The notes below the pieces were generated by a model. The model worked only from the letters and a program-made list of their open reading frames with translations. It had not been told where the DNA came from and did no database searches. From Acidobacteriota bacterium (GTDB lineage: Bacteria; Acidobacteriota; Holophagae; Holophagales; Holophagaceae): DNA of 64,000 bases. Positions within the stretch are counted from its first letter, which is position 1. Every line of letters starts with the position of its first letter. Below are positions 46,644 to 58,839 of this stretch, piece by piece. A program made the translations under genes and the position numbers. The stretch spans positions 124,001 to 188,000 of the forward strand of contig JACQZU010000024.1 of the NCBI GenBank assembly GCA_016213735.1, read 5' to 3'.

Positions 46644-47018
46644 ATGAAGATCGCCGCCGTCATCGTTCGCAGCTTGATGGGACTGCTCTTCCTCTTCGCG
46701 TCCATCACATTCTTCTTCAAGCTCATCACCCCGCCTCCACCCATGGGGGCCATGAAGGTGTTCACCGAGGGGCTCGCGGCGTCCAGGTACCTCCTTCCCA
46801 CCTCCAAGCTGATCGAGCTCGTCTGCGGATTGGCCTTCCTGACCGGCCGTTTCGTCCCCCTGGCCACGGTCCTGATCGCCCCCATCATTGTGAACATCGC
46901 CCTGATCCACGCCTTCATGGATCCCCAGGGGCTCCCTGTTGCGATCGCCCTGGTGCTGGCCAACGGCTTTCTGGCCTACCACCATCGGGAGAGCTTCCGG
47001 CCCCTGCTGAAGCCTTAG
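46644..47018 (+). CDS. DoxX-like small membrane protein
   Basis: 124 residues with four predicted membrane helices (about 5-25, 45-65, 70-90, 95-115) and the pattern ASRYLLPTSKLIELVCGLAF typical of DoxX/DUF417-like proteins. The function is unknown; some relatives affect redox or sulfur metabolism. A GAGGAG site precedes the ATG. A GC hairpin CGGACCC/GGGTCCG follows at 47033-47050. The 252 bp upstream to the divergent exported protein hold no gene. Confidence 0.75.
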   Translation: MKIAAVIVRSLMGLLFLFASITFFFKLITPPPPMGAMKVFTEGLAASRYLLPTSKLIELVCGLAFLTGRFVPLATVLIAPIIVNIALIHAFMDPQGLPVAIALVLANGFLAYHHRESFRPLLKP

Positions 47019-47108
47019 GGCGGCCTGAGCCGCGGACCCGGGCGGGTCCGGGATCTGTCCCGGCCCCGCGCCTTCAGGTGAGATAATCCCCTTATCCGGA
47101 GGCGCCCC

Positions 47109-47606
47109 ATGGCCCAGATCACCTTCAAGGGAAACCCGATCCACACGGCCGGGGAACTGCCCGCGCTGGGGAGCCCCGCGCCGAACTTCACCCTCACCGG
47201 CACGGACCTGGGGGCCCTCAGCCTGGGACAGTACCAGGGCCAGCGGGTGGTCCTGAACATCTTCCCCAGCCTCGACACCGGGGTCTGCGCCACGAGCGTG
47301 CGGCAGTTCAACGCCCGGGCGAGCCAGGCCGCCAACACCACGGTGCTCTGCGTCAGCGCCGACCTGCCCTTCGCCGCCAAGCGCTTCTGCGTGGCCGAAG
47401 GCCTCGACAAGGTGGTGCCCGCCTCCACCTTCCGCAGCCCCGACTTCGGCCAAACCTTCGGCCTCGCCATGGTGGACGGCCCCCTGCGCGGCCTCCTGGC
47501 GCGGGCGGTCCTCGTGCTGGACGAGGGGGGCAAGGTGATCCACCGGGAACTCGTTCCCGAGATCACGCAGGAGCCGGACTACGACGCCGCGATGAAGGCG
47601 CTGTAG
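47109..47606 (+). CDS. tpx: Thiol peroxidase
   Basis: 165 residues, atypical 2-Cys peroxiredoxin. It reduces hydroperoxides using thioredoxin. The peroxidatic Cys60 is in FPSLDTGVCATS, and the resolving Cys94 in AAKRFC, both at the usual places for Tpx. A possible -10 box GATAAT and a CCGGAGG ribosome site lie just upstream. Confidence 0.96.
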   Translation: MAQITFKGNPIHTAGELPALGSPAPNFTLTGTDLGALSLGQYQGQRVVLNIFPSLDTGVCATSVRQFNARASQAANTTVLCVSADLPFAAKRFCVAEGLDKVVPASTFRSPDFGQTFGLAMVDGPLRGLLARAVLVLDEGGKVIHRELVPEITQEPDYDAAMKAL

Positions 47607-47684
47607 GTCCTCGCCCTTCCTTTCCCGATCGAGGGGGGGCGAAGCCCCGGGACCCTGGGGGTCCTTGGGGGGCCCTGGAGGACC

Positions 47685-48818
47685 CTACAAGTTCCTCAGC
47701 TTGCGGAGTTCCGGGGAGGACCAGGCGGTGGCGGCCACCACCACCAGGGTCATCGCGCCGCCGAACACCACGCTGGGCACCAGGCCCAGCAGGCGGGCGG
47801 CGACGCCGGATTCGAAGGCGCCCAGCTCGTTGCTGCTGCCGATGAAGAAGCTGTTCACGGCCGACACGCGGCCCATGAGCTCCTGGGGGGTGAAGATCTG
47901 CACCAGGGTGGCGCGCAGGACCACCGAGACATTGTCGAAGGCGCCGCTGAGTGCCAGGAGCAGGATGGAGAGGGCGAAGGAGCGGGAAAGGGCGAAGGCG
48001 ATCCAGCAGGCCCCGAAGGCCGCGACACAGAGGAGCATGGCGCGGCCCGCCCTCCGGAGGGGGGGAAGGTGCGCCAGCAGGAGGGACATCAGGATGGAGC
48101 CAAGGGCCGGCGCGGCGCGAAGGAGGCCGAAGCCCAGACCGCCGACCCGGAGGATGTCCCTCGCGAAGGCGGGGAGCAGGGCCGCGGCGCCGCCGAAGAG
48201 CACCGCGAAGAGGTCCAGGCTGAGGGCACCCAGCACCACCTTCTCCCGGAGCACGAAGCGCACGCCCTCCAGGATCCCGGAGCTCCCGGGGCGGCTTTCC
48301 GGCGGGCGCGGCCGGGGCCGGAGGAAGGCGAAGGCGGCCAGCCCGAGGATCATGAGGGCCGCCTCCACCCCGTAGGCCACTCGGGGGCTCCAGGCCACGA
48401 GGAGGCCGCCCAGGGCGGGCCCCGCCACCATGGCCGTGTGGAACATGGCGCTGCGCCAGGTGGCCGCGTTGGCGTAGGCCTCCCGCGGCACGATCTCGCT
48501 TCCCAGGGCCGCACTGGCGGGACGGTGGAAGGCCCGGCCCACCCCGGCGAGCACCTGGGCGGCGTAGAAGATCCACACTTGGCGGGGCGGGGTACCCAGG
48601 TTCACCGCCAGGAGCCACAGCGCCCCCCCCAGGATGGGGAAGGCGGAGAGGACGGCCAACAGGCGGCGGTCCATGAGGTCCGCGGCCTGTCCGCCCCAGA
48701 GGGTGAGGGCCAGGAAGGGCAGGGCTTCCGCCAGGCCGATGAAACCCAGGCTGAGGGGGTCCCCCGTGAGGGCGTAGACCTGCCAGCCCAAGGCCACCGT
48801 CTGGATCTGGGTGCCCAT
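47685..48818 (-). CDS. MFS transporter (drug/siderophore exporter-like); N-terminus uncertain
   Basis: 377 residues from the first conventional start, ATG 48818. About 11 hydrophobic segments and motifs such as ALGWQVYALTGDPLSLGFIGL and GRVSAVNSFFIGSSNELG match the enterobactin-exporter-like MFS branch. However, the frame continues 29 codons further up (DPYLALRHGEYRWFLGGAFA). That is the typical N-terminal half of helix 1, and no ATG, GTG or TTG precedes it. A CTG at 48905, six bases after the permease stop, may be the real start. The substrate is unknown. Confidence 0.82.
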   Translation of the reverse strand: MGTQIQTVALGWQVYALTGDPLSLGFIGLAEALPFLALTLWGGQAADLMDRRLLAVLSAFPILGGALWLLAVNLGTPPRQVWIFYAAQVLAGVGRAFHRPASAALGSEIVPREAYANAATWRSAMFHTAMVAGPALGGLLVAWSPRVAYGVEAALMILGLAAFAFLRPRPRPPESRPGSSGILEGVRFVLREKVVLGALSLDLFAVLFGGAAALLPAFARDILRVGGLGFGLLRAAPALGSILMSLLLAHLPPLRRAGRAMLLCVAAFGACWIAFALSRSFALSILLLALSGAFDNVSVVLRATLVQIFTPQELMGRVSAVNSFFIGSSNELGAFESGVAARLLGLVPSVVFGGAMTLVVVAATAWSSPELRKLRNL

Positions 48819-48911
48819 GAAAAGGGCGAAGGCGCCTCCGAGGAACCACCGGTACTCCCCGTGCCGAAGCGCGAGGTAGGGGTCAGGGGCGCGACCGGTT
48901 TCCAGGGCCGG

Positions 48912-50135
<1,224 letters not shown>

Positions 50136-50216
50136 CGTGGTCTCCGGGGGACCCTTGCGGATTCCCACTCTACTCCCGGGCCAGGAGGGGAGGAGGCCGT
50201 CAACCGGTGACCGAGG

Positions 50217-51434
<1,218 letters not shown>

Positions 51435-51631
51435 GGATCACCCCGCTGCCGGAATCAAGAGATCGCAACGGAGTCTCCCGTATCGCCCGCAGGGCGATAC
51501 CGAGAGGAGGGCAAGTTTGAGGAATTCCCACAGAGCCACGGATCACCCCGCTGCCGGAATCAAGAGATCGCAACGGAGTCTCGCGTATCGCCCGCAGGGC
51601 GATACCGAGAAGAGGGCCAGTTTTTGGAACA

Positions 51632-51670
51632 CCATGCATCGCACCCTGCCCCGCAGGGTGCGATGCATGG
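51632..51670. repeat. Perfect 18-bp-stem palindrome
   Basis: CCATGCATCGCACCCTGC (51632-51649) pairs perfectly with GCAGGGTGCGATGCATGG (51653-51670) around a CCC loop. It lies inside the outermost duplicated copy of the permease gene start, 29 bp after the adaptor stop. No T-run follows on either strand. Confidence 0.85.
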
Positions 51671-51698
51671 CGCCTCCCCACAGGGCCACGGCGCGCTC

Positions 51699-53396
51699 CT
51701 AGCGGCGCCCGCCGCCGCCCATGCCGCCCATGGGGGCTGCCGCTGGGGCGGTGGAGGGTCGGGACGCCTCGACGCCCACGAGGACCTGCATGCCCTCGCT
51801 GAGGCCTTCGCCGGTGATCTCCGTGGACTGGCCGTCGGTGATGCCCGCCTTGACGGTGATGGCCTTGGGCTTCCCGTTCTCCAGGATCCAGATGCGGTCC
51901 TCCCGACGCATGGCCATGCCCTTGGCGCTGGGGCCGCCCCCCTGGCCGCCGGGCCGCTGGCCGCCGCCGGGGAACATTCCCATGCCCAGCGGCTGTCCGA
52001 GGCCGCCGGCCTTGGGAGCGTCCTTCCTCGTTTCATCCTTGAGGAAGGCGTTGGGGTTGAATCGAAGGGCCGCGTTGGCCACTTTGAGGACCCCCTCCTT
52101 GCGGTTGGTGATGATGGTGACGTTGGCGGTCATTCCCGGCCTCAGGGCCAGGTTGCCGGAAAAGGTGGGTCCGCCGAGGCGGGCGGCGCCGCCGGGCGTC
52201 CGGGCCATGGCCTGCCGGTCGGAATTCGAGGCGTTGGCGGGAGCCTTGGGGGCCTCGGCGGGCGCGCCTGCGCCCCTGCCGCCCCAGGGGCTGCCGCCCG
52301 GGGCGCCCGCTCCGGGGCCTCCCTGGCGCTGGGCCATGCGCTCCTTCATGCGCTTGAGCCACTCCTCCTTGGTCATCCCGGGATTCCGCTCGAGGATGCG
52401 GTCCTTGTTCATCTCCCACATCTTGTCGGGGTTGAAGTCCCCCCCCGGTCCCCCCGGGAACCCGCCGCCGGGCCTCTCCGGCCGGGGGGTGGGCGGGGCG
52501 CCCGCGGCCGGAGCGGCGTGGGGGCGGCCAGGACGGCCGCCCTGGGCAGGCTCGGCGGGCCGTTCGCCGGCGCCCTCGGCACCGGGCAGGGGTTCGTTGG
52601 GAACCTCGATCACGACCTTGTAGGTCACCACGTTCTGGGTGGTGATGGGCTCCAGGCGGACCTGGCTGACCGTGGCGATGAACTGCTTCTCTGGAAGGCT
52701 GTCCACGGTGAAGAAGGCGCGCTGTCCCACCTTCACCTCGTCGATGTCCGCCTCGTCGATGGAGATCTCCACCTTCATCTTCGAAAGGTCCTGGGCGATC
52801 TGGAACAGGTTGGGGGTGGAGAAGCTGGCGGCCACCGTCTGGCCCACGTCGGCCAGGCGCGAGATCACCACGCCGTCCACCGGGGCCGTGATGTTGCAGT
52901 AGGCCAGGTTGGCCTTGGCCCGCTCCAGGGCGGCCTTGGCATTCTCGAAGTTGGCGGCCGAGCTGCGGAAGGCCGTCTCCTTGGCATCCAGGTCCTGTTC
53001 GGCCAGGAGCTTCTCGGAGGCCAGGCGCTTCGCGCGGTCGTACTGCCGCTTGGCGTCCTCCATGGTGGTCCGGGAGCGCTCCAGGCTGGCCTCCGCGTCC
53101 CTGAGATTGGTCTCCCAGACCGTCGGGTCGATCTGGGCGATGAGGTCGCCCTTCTTCACGATGCTGTTGTAGTCGGCGTAGAGGGCCGAGATGACGCCCG
53201 AGACCTGGGTTCCCACGGCCACCTGCACCACGGGGGCCACGGCCCCGGTGGCGCTGATCCGCTGAGTGATGGCGCCCCGGTCCAGCTTCGCCGTTCGCCA
53301 CTTGACCTCATCCTTGCCCCGGCGGAGGAAGGCCGCGCCGCCCCCGGCGGCCACGAGCAGGACGGCGCCGGCAATGATCCACGTCTTCTTTTTCAT
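51699..53396 (-). CDS. MacA-like periplasmic adaptor with large central insertion
   Basis: 565 residues from ATG 53396, with a GAGG site upstream. A short N-terminal helix (4-22) anchors it. The barrel-sandwich/lipoyl region has VAVGTQVSGVISALYAD and ITAPVDGVVISR around an alpha-hairpin (about 90-175), as in HlyD/MacA adaptors. Between EVPNEPLPG (about 268) and LRPGMTANVTI (about 417) lies an insertion of ~140 residues. It is rich in Pro and Gly, with one charged helix-like segment (MTKEEWLKRMKERMAQRQ). Such loops are usually a few residues long. A second Gly-rich stretch is at about 455-490. It precedes the two permeases in one operon. Confidence 0.9.
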   Translation of the reverse strand: MKKKTWIIAGAVLLVAAGGGAAFLRRGKDEVKWRTAKLDRGAITQRISATGAVAPVVQVAVGTQVSGVISALYADYNSIVKKGDLIAQIDPTVWETNLRDAEASLERSRTTMEDAKRQYDRAKRLASEKLLAEQDLDAKETAFRSSAANFENAKAALERAKANLAYCNITAPVDGVVISRLADVGQTVAASFSTPNLFQIAQDLSKMKVEISIDEADIDEVKVGQRAFFTVDSLPEKQFIATVSQVRLEPITTQNVVTYKVVIEVPNEPLPGAEGAGERPAEPAQGGRPGRPHAAPAAGAPPTPRPERPGGGFPGGPGGDFNPDKMWEMNKDRILERNPGMTKEEWLKRMKERMAQRQGGPGAGAPGGSPWGGRGAGAPAEAPKAPANASNSDRQAMARTPGGAARLGGPTFSGNLALRPGMTANVTIITNRKEGVLKVANAALRFNPNAFLKDETRKDAPKAGGLGQPLGMGMFPGGGQRPGGQGGGPSAKGMAMRREDRIWILENGKPKAITVKAGITDGQSTEITGEGLSEGMQVLVGVEASRPSTAPAAAPMGGMGGGGRR

Positions 53397-53483
53397 GCAG
53401 ACCTCAATCCCTTGGCCGGGACACACCTACCTTGACATACGATGCATCCGGCACCCAAATGGTTTACGCTCCCGGAACATTCC

Positions 53484-54962
53484 TCAACGGAAAGCGTCCA
53501 GGGCCCGCAGGGCAAAGTCGTTCATGAGGCGGGGGTGGATCAGGCCCGCCAGGATCACCAGGAAGCCGCAGACCAGGAGGGTGGCCCCGGCGAAGGGGGC
53601 GTGCACGGCGGGGGCTTCCCCGGCCTCCCGGGCCTGGCCTGGTCGCGGGGCCTCCATGAAGAGGACCACCATCACCCGCAGGTAGTAGTAAACGGACACC
53701 AGGCTGGCCAGGACTCCCAGGAGGGCCAGGCCGACGTGGCCGGTTCCGATGAGTTCCTTGAAAATCATGTACTTGCCGTAGAAGCCTGCGGTGGGGGGGA
53801 TCCCGGCGAGGCTGAACATGCACAGGGAGGCGGCGAGGGCGACCCCCGGCCGTTTCCAGCCCAGACCCCGGAGGTCGTCGTAATGGGTGCGGTCCCCCAC
53901 GAGGCCGAAGACCGTGAGCAGGCCGAAGGCGCCCATGTTCATGGCCAGGTAGACGGCCAGGTAGAACAACATGCCGGCCTGGGCATTGGGGGTGCCCGCC
54001 ACCAGGCCCAGGAGCAGGTAGCCCGCGTGGCTGATGCTGGAGTAGGCCAGCATGCGCTTGACGTTGGTCTGGGACAGCGCCGAAAGGTTGCCCAGGACCA
54101 GGGTGGCGGCGGCGAGGATGGCCACGGCCATCCGGACCTTGGCGCCCAGGGGCTCGCCCATGGAGAGGGCCCCGGGGAAGACCCGGAGCAGGGCGATGAG
54201 GGCGGCGCCCTTGGTGGCCACGGACATGAACCCGGCGATGGGGTGGGGGGCGGCCTCGTAGGCGTCCGGGGTCCACTGGTGGAAGGGAACAGCGCTGATC
54301 TTGAAAAGGAATCCCAGGAGGAGAAGGGCCGCCCCAAGGAGGGCCAGGGGCTCGGGATTCCGGTTCAGGGCCGCGCCGATCACCCCCACGTCCAGGGAGC
54401 CGGTGAAGCCGTAGAGAAGGACGGCCCCCATGAGGAAGCAGCTGGCCGCCACGGCGCCCGTGAGGAAATACTTGAGGCCGCCCTCCACGGCCTGGGGGCG
54501 CGTGCGGACCGTGGCGGTGAGGGCGTAGAGGGGGATGCTGAGAAGCTCCAGCCCGAGGAAGAGCAGCAGAAGGTGGCTGGTGGAGGCGAAGACCACCATG
54601 CCCACGCAGCTGAAGAGCAGCAGGGAAAGGCTCTCGCCCCGGACCCAGCCTTCGTGGTGGAGGTGGTCCCAGAGCTGGAGGATGGCCAGGGCAGCGGCCA
54701 CCATGACGAAAATCCCGGTGAACTGGGCCAGGCGGTCCATGCGCAGGTGGCCGATGGACGGCTGGAAACCCTGGGCCCAGAGGCCCGTGAAGTAGTGGAA
54801 GCTCAGTCCCACGGCGAAGAGGGCAACGGCGAAGAGGGCCCCCCGGATCCACTTGGTGCTTTTCTGGTCCCGGTCCAGCGCCGCGATGGGGAGCAGGCAG
54901 GCGGCGAGCGCCGGGAAGAAGAGCGGGAGGAGGGCCTGGATTTCAGAGGCCGAGAGCTTCAT
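53484..54962 (-). CDS. nuoN: NADH-quinone oxidoreductase subunit N
   Basis: 492 residues, about 14 membrane helices. It is an antiporter-like subunit of the complex I membrane arm. The proton-path lysine region SQTNVKRMLAYSSISHAGYLL and LFLGLELLSIPLYAL are typical. Its ATG overlaps the nuoM stop by 4 bp. It is the last of the seven nuo genes here. Confidence 0.97.
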   Translation of the reverse strand: MKLSASEIQALLPLFFPALAACLLPIAALDRDQKSTKWIRGALFAVALFAVGLSFHYFTGLWAQGFQPSIGHLRMDRLAQFTGIFVMVAAALAILQLWDHLHHEGWVRGESLSLLLFSCVGMVVFASTSHLLLLFLGLELLSIPLYALTATVRTRPQAVEGGLKYFLTGAVAASCFLMGAVLLYGFTGSLDVGVIGAALNRNPEPLALLGAALLLLGFLFKISAVPFHQWTPDAYEAAPHPIAGFMSVATKGAALIALLRVFPGALSMGEPLGAKVRMAVAILAAATLVLGNLSALSQTNVKRMLAYSSISHAGYLLLGLVAGTPNAQAGMLFYLAVYLAMNMGAFGLLTVFGLVGDRTHYDDLRGLGWKRPGVALAASLCMFSLAGIPPTAGFYGKYMIFKELIGTGHVGLALLGVLASLVSVYYYLRVMVVLFMEAPRPGQAREAGEAPAVHAPFAGATLLVCGFLVILAGLIHPRLMNDFALRALDAFR

Positions 54963-56560
54963 CGGTGGACCTCCGCGGCGGGCCGGTGGGCCCCTTGGGC
55001 CTCTATGGGCGCGGGCTTGGCCGCGGGCAGGGCCGGGCCCCTGGGCTGGGGAGCCCGGATGTCCGCCAGGAGCCTGGCCACGGGAGCTTCCGAGATCCAG
55101 GTGAAGGTCCGGTGGTGCAGGCCCATCCAGAAGATGAAGAGGACGATGGGGAGGAGAACCACCACTTCCCGGGCTCCGAGGTCCGCGTGCAGATGGGCGG
55201 TGCCGCTGTCCTCGTCCTTGTTCTCCGGGCCCCAGAAGACCCGCTTGACCATCCAGAGCATGTACACCGCGCCCAGGAGGACCCCCAGGCTGGCGACGCC
55301 GGAGGCAAGGCGGCCCCAGGAGAAGCCGCTCACCCAGGTTCCGTTCAGGATGAAGAACTCGCCGAGGAAGCCGTTGGTGAGGGGCAGCCCGATGCTGGAA
55401 AGGGTCACGATCATGAAGAAGGCCGTGAACACGGGCATCTTCACCGCGACGCCGCCGAAGTCGGCGATCATGCGGGTGTGGGCCCGGTCGTAGACCATGC
55501 CCACCAGGAGGAAGAGCGCGCCTGTGCTGATGCCGTGGTTCAGCATCTGCAGCATCGCGCCCTGGACCCCCAGGGGTGTCATGGCGGCGATGCCCAGCAT
55601 CACGAAGCCCATGTGGCTGACGGAGGAGTAGGCCACCAGCTTCTTGATGTCCCGCTGGACCATGGAAACCAGGGCCCCGTAGATGATGGCGATCACGGAG
55701 AGCACGGCCAGGGGCTTGGCGTAGTGGACCGCCGCCTGGGGCAGGATGGGGATGGCGAAGCGCAGGAGGCCGTAACCCCCGAGCTTCAGCAGCACGCCCG
55801 CCAGGATGACCGACCCTGCGGTGGGGGCCTGGACGTGGGCGTCCGGCAGCCAGGTGTGCAGGGGGAAGAGGGGAACCTTGATGGCGAAGGCCAGGGCGAA
55901 GGCCAGGAAGAGCCAGCACTGGGTGCTGAAGGGCAGGCCCAGGGCCGCCTGGGCCATGAGGGGGGCCGCGAAGCTGCCGGCCTTGGCGGCCAGGTAGAGC
56001 AGGGCCACCAGCCAGAGCAGGGAGCCGGCCAGGGTGTAGAGGAAGAACTTGTTCGCCGCGTACTTCCGCTCGTCGCCGCCCCAGACCCCGATCATGAAGT
56101 ACATCGGGATGAGCATGGCCTCCCAGAAAAGGTAGAAGAGGAAGAGGTCCTGGGCCACCAGGGCGCCGAGCATGGCGCACTCCAGCAGCAGGAAGAGCCC
56201 GTTGAAGGCACCTTCGCGCTTCGAGACGCTGTTCCAGGTGCCCAGCATGGTCAGGGGCACGAGGAAGGTGGTCAGGAGGATGAGCCAGAAGTTGAGGCCG
56301 TCAGCGGCCAGGTGGTACTCCACGGGGATTCCGACCACGGTGAACCACTTGAACCGCTCGGCGAAGACCAGGCTGGTGGCGGGATCCGGACTGAGCCGGA
56401 GCAATTGGAGGACGCTGATGACGAAGATGCCCGCGGCCCCGAGGAGGGCCAGCAGCTTGGCCAGGCGGGCCTGCCGCTCGGGCATGGCGAGCACCAGGGC
56501 GCCCCACAGAAGCGGGGCGAAGACCAGGAAGCTCAGGAGGTGGGAATTGATCCAGGCCAC
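54959..56560 (-). CDS. nuoM: NADH-quinone oxidoreductase subunit M
   Basis: 533 residues. Antiporter-like proton-pumping subunit with LLLECAMLGALVAQDLFLFYLFWE, FPLHTWLPDAHVQAPT and RDIKKLVAYSSVSHMGFVML, the last holding the conserved Lys. The C-terminal tail is unusually long and Pro/Ala-rich (about 505-533). It starts 9 bp after nuoL. Confidence 0.97.
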   Translation of the reverse strand: MAWINSHLLSFLVFAPLLWGALVLAMPERQARLAKLLALLGAAGIFVISVLQLLRLSPDPATSLVFAERFKWFTVVGIPVEYHLAADGLNFWLILLTTFLVPLTMLGTWNSVSKREGAFNGLFLLLECAMLGALVAQDLFLFYLFWEAMLIPMYFMIGVWGGDERKYAANKFFLYTLAGSLLWLVALLYLAAKAGSFAAPLMAQAALGLPFSTQCWLFLAFALAFAIKVPLFPLHTWLPDAHVQAPTAGSVILAGVLLKLGGYGLLRFAIPILPQAAVHYAKPLAVLSVIAIIYGALVSMVQRDIKKLVAYSSVSHMGFVMLGIAAMTPLGVQGAMLQMLNHGISTGALFLLVGMVYDRAHTRMIADFGGVAVKMPVFTAFFMIVTLSSIGLPLTNGFLGEFFILNGTWVSGFSWGRLASGVASLGVLLGAVYMLWMVKRVFWGPENKDEDSGTAHLHADLGAREVVVLLPIVLFIFWMGLHHRTFTWISEAPVARLLADIRAPQPRGPALPAAKPAPIEAQGAHRPAAEVHR

Positions 56561-56569
56561 GGCGCGCTC

Positions 56570-58492
56570 CTACTTCAGGAAGATCCAGGCCAGTGCCAGG
56601 ATCCCGAAGCCCATGCCCAGGGCGTAGTTGCGGACGCGTCCGGTCTGGAGGAGGGAGACGAAGTCCCCCGCCACCCGGGTCAGGGCGCCGGGGAGGTTGA
56701 CCCCCACCCCGTCGATGAGGATCACGTCCCCCAGCTTCCAGAGCAGGTTGCCGAACCACCGGAAGGGGCGCAGCAGGTAGCCTTCGATGGCCTCGTCCAC
56801 GAAGTACTTGTTCAGGAGCACCAGGTGCAGGCCGGGCACGCGCGCGGCCAGGGCCTCGGCCCGGGCCAGCCCGTCCTTGTAGAGGAAGAAGCCCGCCAGG
56901 GCGGCCGCGAGGCCCAGCCCGGTGGAAATCACCGCCAGGAGCACGGCGGGGCCTGCGTGGTGGCCTCCGTGGGCGCCGTGGGTCTGGCCGAAGGTGAGGG
57001 CCGGCTCGAGGAACTTCCCGATGGCGAAGTGCCCCCCGAAGGCCTCGGGCACCCCCAGGAAGCCTCCCAGGGCCGAGCCCAGGGCCAGGATCCCCAGGGG
57101 CAGGGTCATCTGCCAGGGACTCTCGTGGGCGTGCTCGAAGGCGTGGTGGTCCCGGGGCTCGCCCCAGAAGGTGAGGGCCATGAGGCGCCACATGTAGAAG
57201 GCGGTGCAGCAGGCCCCCACGACGCCGATGGCCCAGAGCCAGGGGCTCTTGAGGAAGGCCAGGTAGAGGATCTCGTCCTTGCTGAAGAACCCGGAGAAGG
57301 GCGGCAGCCCCATGATGGCCAGGGTGGCGATGAGCATGGTCCAGAAGGTGATGGGCAGCTTGTCCTTGAGGCCGCCCATGCGGAACAGGTCCTGCTCGTG
57401 GTGGAGGGCGTGGATCACGCTTCCGGCGCCCAGGAAGAGCAGGGCCTTGAACCAGGCGTGGGTGAAGACGTGGAAGAATCCGGCGGCGAACCCGGCGGCG
57501 CCGAGGCCCAGGAACATGTAGCCGAGCTGCGAGACCGTGCTGTAGGCCAGGACCTTCTTGATGTCCCGCTGGACCAGCCCGATGGTGGCGGCGAAGAGGG
57601 CCGTGGCCGCGCCGGTCCAGGCCACCACGTTCATGGTGACGGGAGAGAGGAGGAAGAGGGGGGCCATCCGGCAGAGGAGGAAGATGCCCGCGGTGACCAT
57701 GGTGGCGGCGTGGATCAGGGCGGAGACGGGGGTCGGACCCGCCATGGCGTCCGGGAGCCACACATAGAGCGGGATCTGGGCGCTCTTGCCCGTGGCTCCC
57801 ACGAAGAGCATGAGCGTGGCGAAGCCGAGGATTCCGAAGGAGGTCTCGGGGCTGAGGTGACCGGCCTGGGCGAGGATGTCCCCCACCGTCAGGGTCCCGA
57901 AGTGGGCGAAGAGGGCCATCATCCCCACCGCCATCCCCAGGTCGCCGACGCGGTTGGTGAGGAAGGCCTTGAGGCCCGCGTCCGGGGCGTAGTCGGTCTC
58001 GAAGTAGTACCCGATGAGCAGGTAGGAGCAGAGTCCCACCCCCTCCCAGCCGACGAAGAGCAGGGGGAGGCTGGACCCCAGGACCAGGGTGAGCATGAAG
58101 AAGACAAAGAGGTTCAGGTAGCTGAAGTACCGGGCGAAGCCCTCCTCCTCCCACATGTAGCCCACGGAATACAGGTGGATGAGGGCGCCGATGCCCGTGA
58201 CCACGAGCATCATGGTTCCCGACAATGGATCCACCACCAGTCCGAAGGGCACGCTGAGGGCCCCGGGGGTGCCGGGGGTGCCCACGGCCATCCAGGTTCC
58301 GTAGAGGAGGTCCAGGCGCTGGCCGGGGGCGGCCTTCATCGCGAAGAAGGTGGCCAGTGCGACCAGGAAGGCGGCGAAGACCACCCCCACCGAGACCACC
58401 GCGGTGGCGAGCTTCCCGAGGCGCCTGCCCAGGAGCCCGCTGAACGCGCAACCCAGCAGGGGAAGGATGGGGATCAGCCAGGCGAGCTTCAT
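56570..58492 (-). CDS. nuoL: NADH-quinone oxidoreductase subunit L
   Basis: 640 residues. The distal antiporter-like subunit, with FVGWEGVGLCSYLLIGYY, MAGPTPVSALIHAATMVTAG and RDIKKVLAYSTVSQLGYMFL. The C-terminal lateral helix region is present. It lies 7 bp after nuoK. Confidence 0.98.
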   Translation of the reverse strand: MKLAWLIPILPLLGCAFSGLLGRRLGKLATAVVSVGVVFAAFLVALATFFAMKAAPGQRLDLLYGTWMAVGTPGTPGALSVPFGLVVDPLSGTMMLVVTGIGALIHLYSVGYMWEEEGFARYFSYLNLFVFFMLTLVLGSSLPLLFVGWEGVGLCSYLLIGYYFETDYAPDAGLKAFLTNRVGDLGMAVGMMALFAHFGTLTVGDILAQAGHLSPETSFGILGFATLMLFVGATGKSAQIPLYVWLPDAMAGPTPVSALIHAATMVTAGIFLLCRMAPLFLLSPVTMNVVAWTGAATALFAATIGLVQRDIKKVLAYSTVSQLGYMFLGLGAAGFAAGFFHVFTHAWFKALLFLGAGSVIHALHHEQDLFRMGGLKDKLPITFWTMLIATLAIMGLPPFSGFFSKDEILYLAFLKSPWLWAIGVVGACCTAFYMWRLMALTFWGEPRDHHAFEHAHESPWQMTLPLGILALGSALGGFLGVPEAFGGHFAIGKFLEPALTFGQTHGAHGGHHAGPAVLLAVISTGLGLAAALAGFFLYKDGLARAEALAARVPGLHLVLLNKYFVDEAIEGYLLRPFRWFGNLLWKLGDVILIDGVGVNLPGALTRVAGDFVSLLQTGRVRNYALGMGFGILALAWIFLK

Positions 58493-58499
58493 CGTGCCC

Positions 58500-58829
58500 T
58501 CACTGCTTCAGCAGGTCCGCGCGGTCCGCGTCGGTGCTCTCACGGAGCCGGTGGAGCACCACCACCAGGGCCAGGCCCACCGCCGCCTCGCAGGCCGCGA
58601 CGCCGATGATGAAGAGGTAAAAGGCCGTGGCCTGGACCTCGCCCCCGCGGAACCGCCCGAAGGCGAGGAGAGCCAGGTTGGCTGCGTTGAGCATCAATTC
58701 CACCCCCATGAACTGCATGAGGAGGGTCCGGCGCAGAAGCACGGTGGCCAGGCCGATGACGAAAAGCAGGAGGGCCACCAGGATGTAGCCCTGGAGTCCG
58801 CCGCTGAGGATGGCTTGGACGGGGGTCAT
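58500..58829 (-). CDS. nuoK: NADH-quinone oxidoreductase subunit K
   Basis: 109 residues, three membrane helices. The conserved membrane Glu residues are in MQFMGVELMLNAANLAL and GVAACEAAVGLALVV, as expected for proton transfer near the E-channel. It starts 10 bp after nuoJ. Confidence 0.97.
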   Translation of the reverse strand: MTPVQAILSGGLQGYILVALLLFVIGLATVLLRRTLLMQFMGVELMLNAANLALLAFGRFRGGEVQATAFYLFIIGVAACEAAVGLALVVVLHRLRESTDADRADLLKQ

Positions 58830-58839
58830 GGGTGGCTCC

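Noticed and set aside
54965-58609. 1214-codon plus-strand frame opposite nuoM and nuoL
   Set aside because: Antisense shadow, dominated by Glu/Gly/His/Gln; the nuo genes on the other strand are certain.
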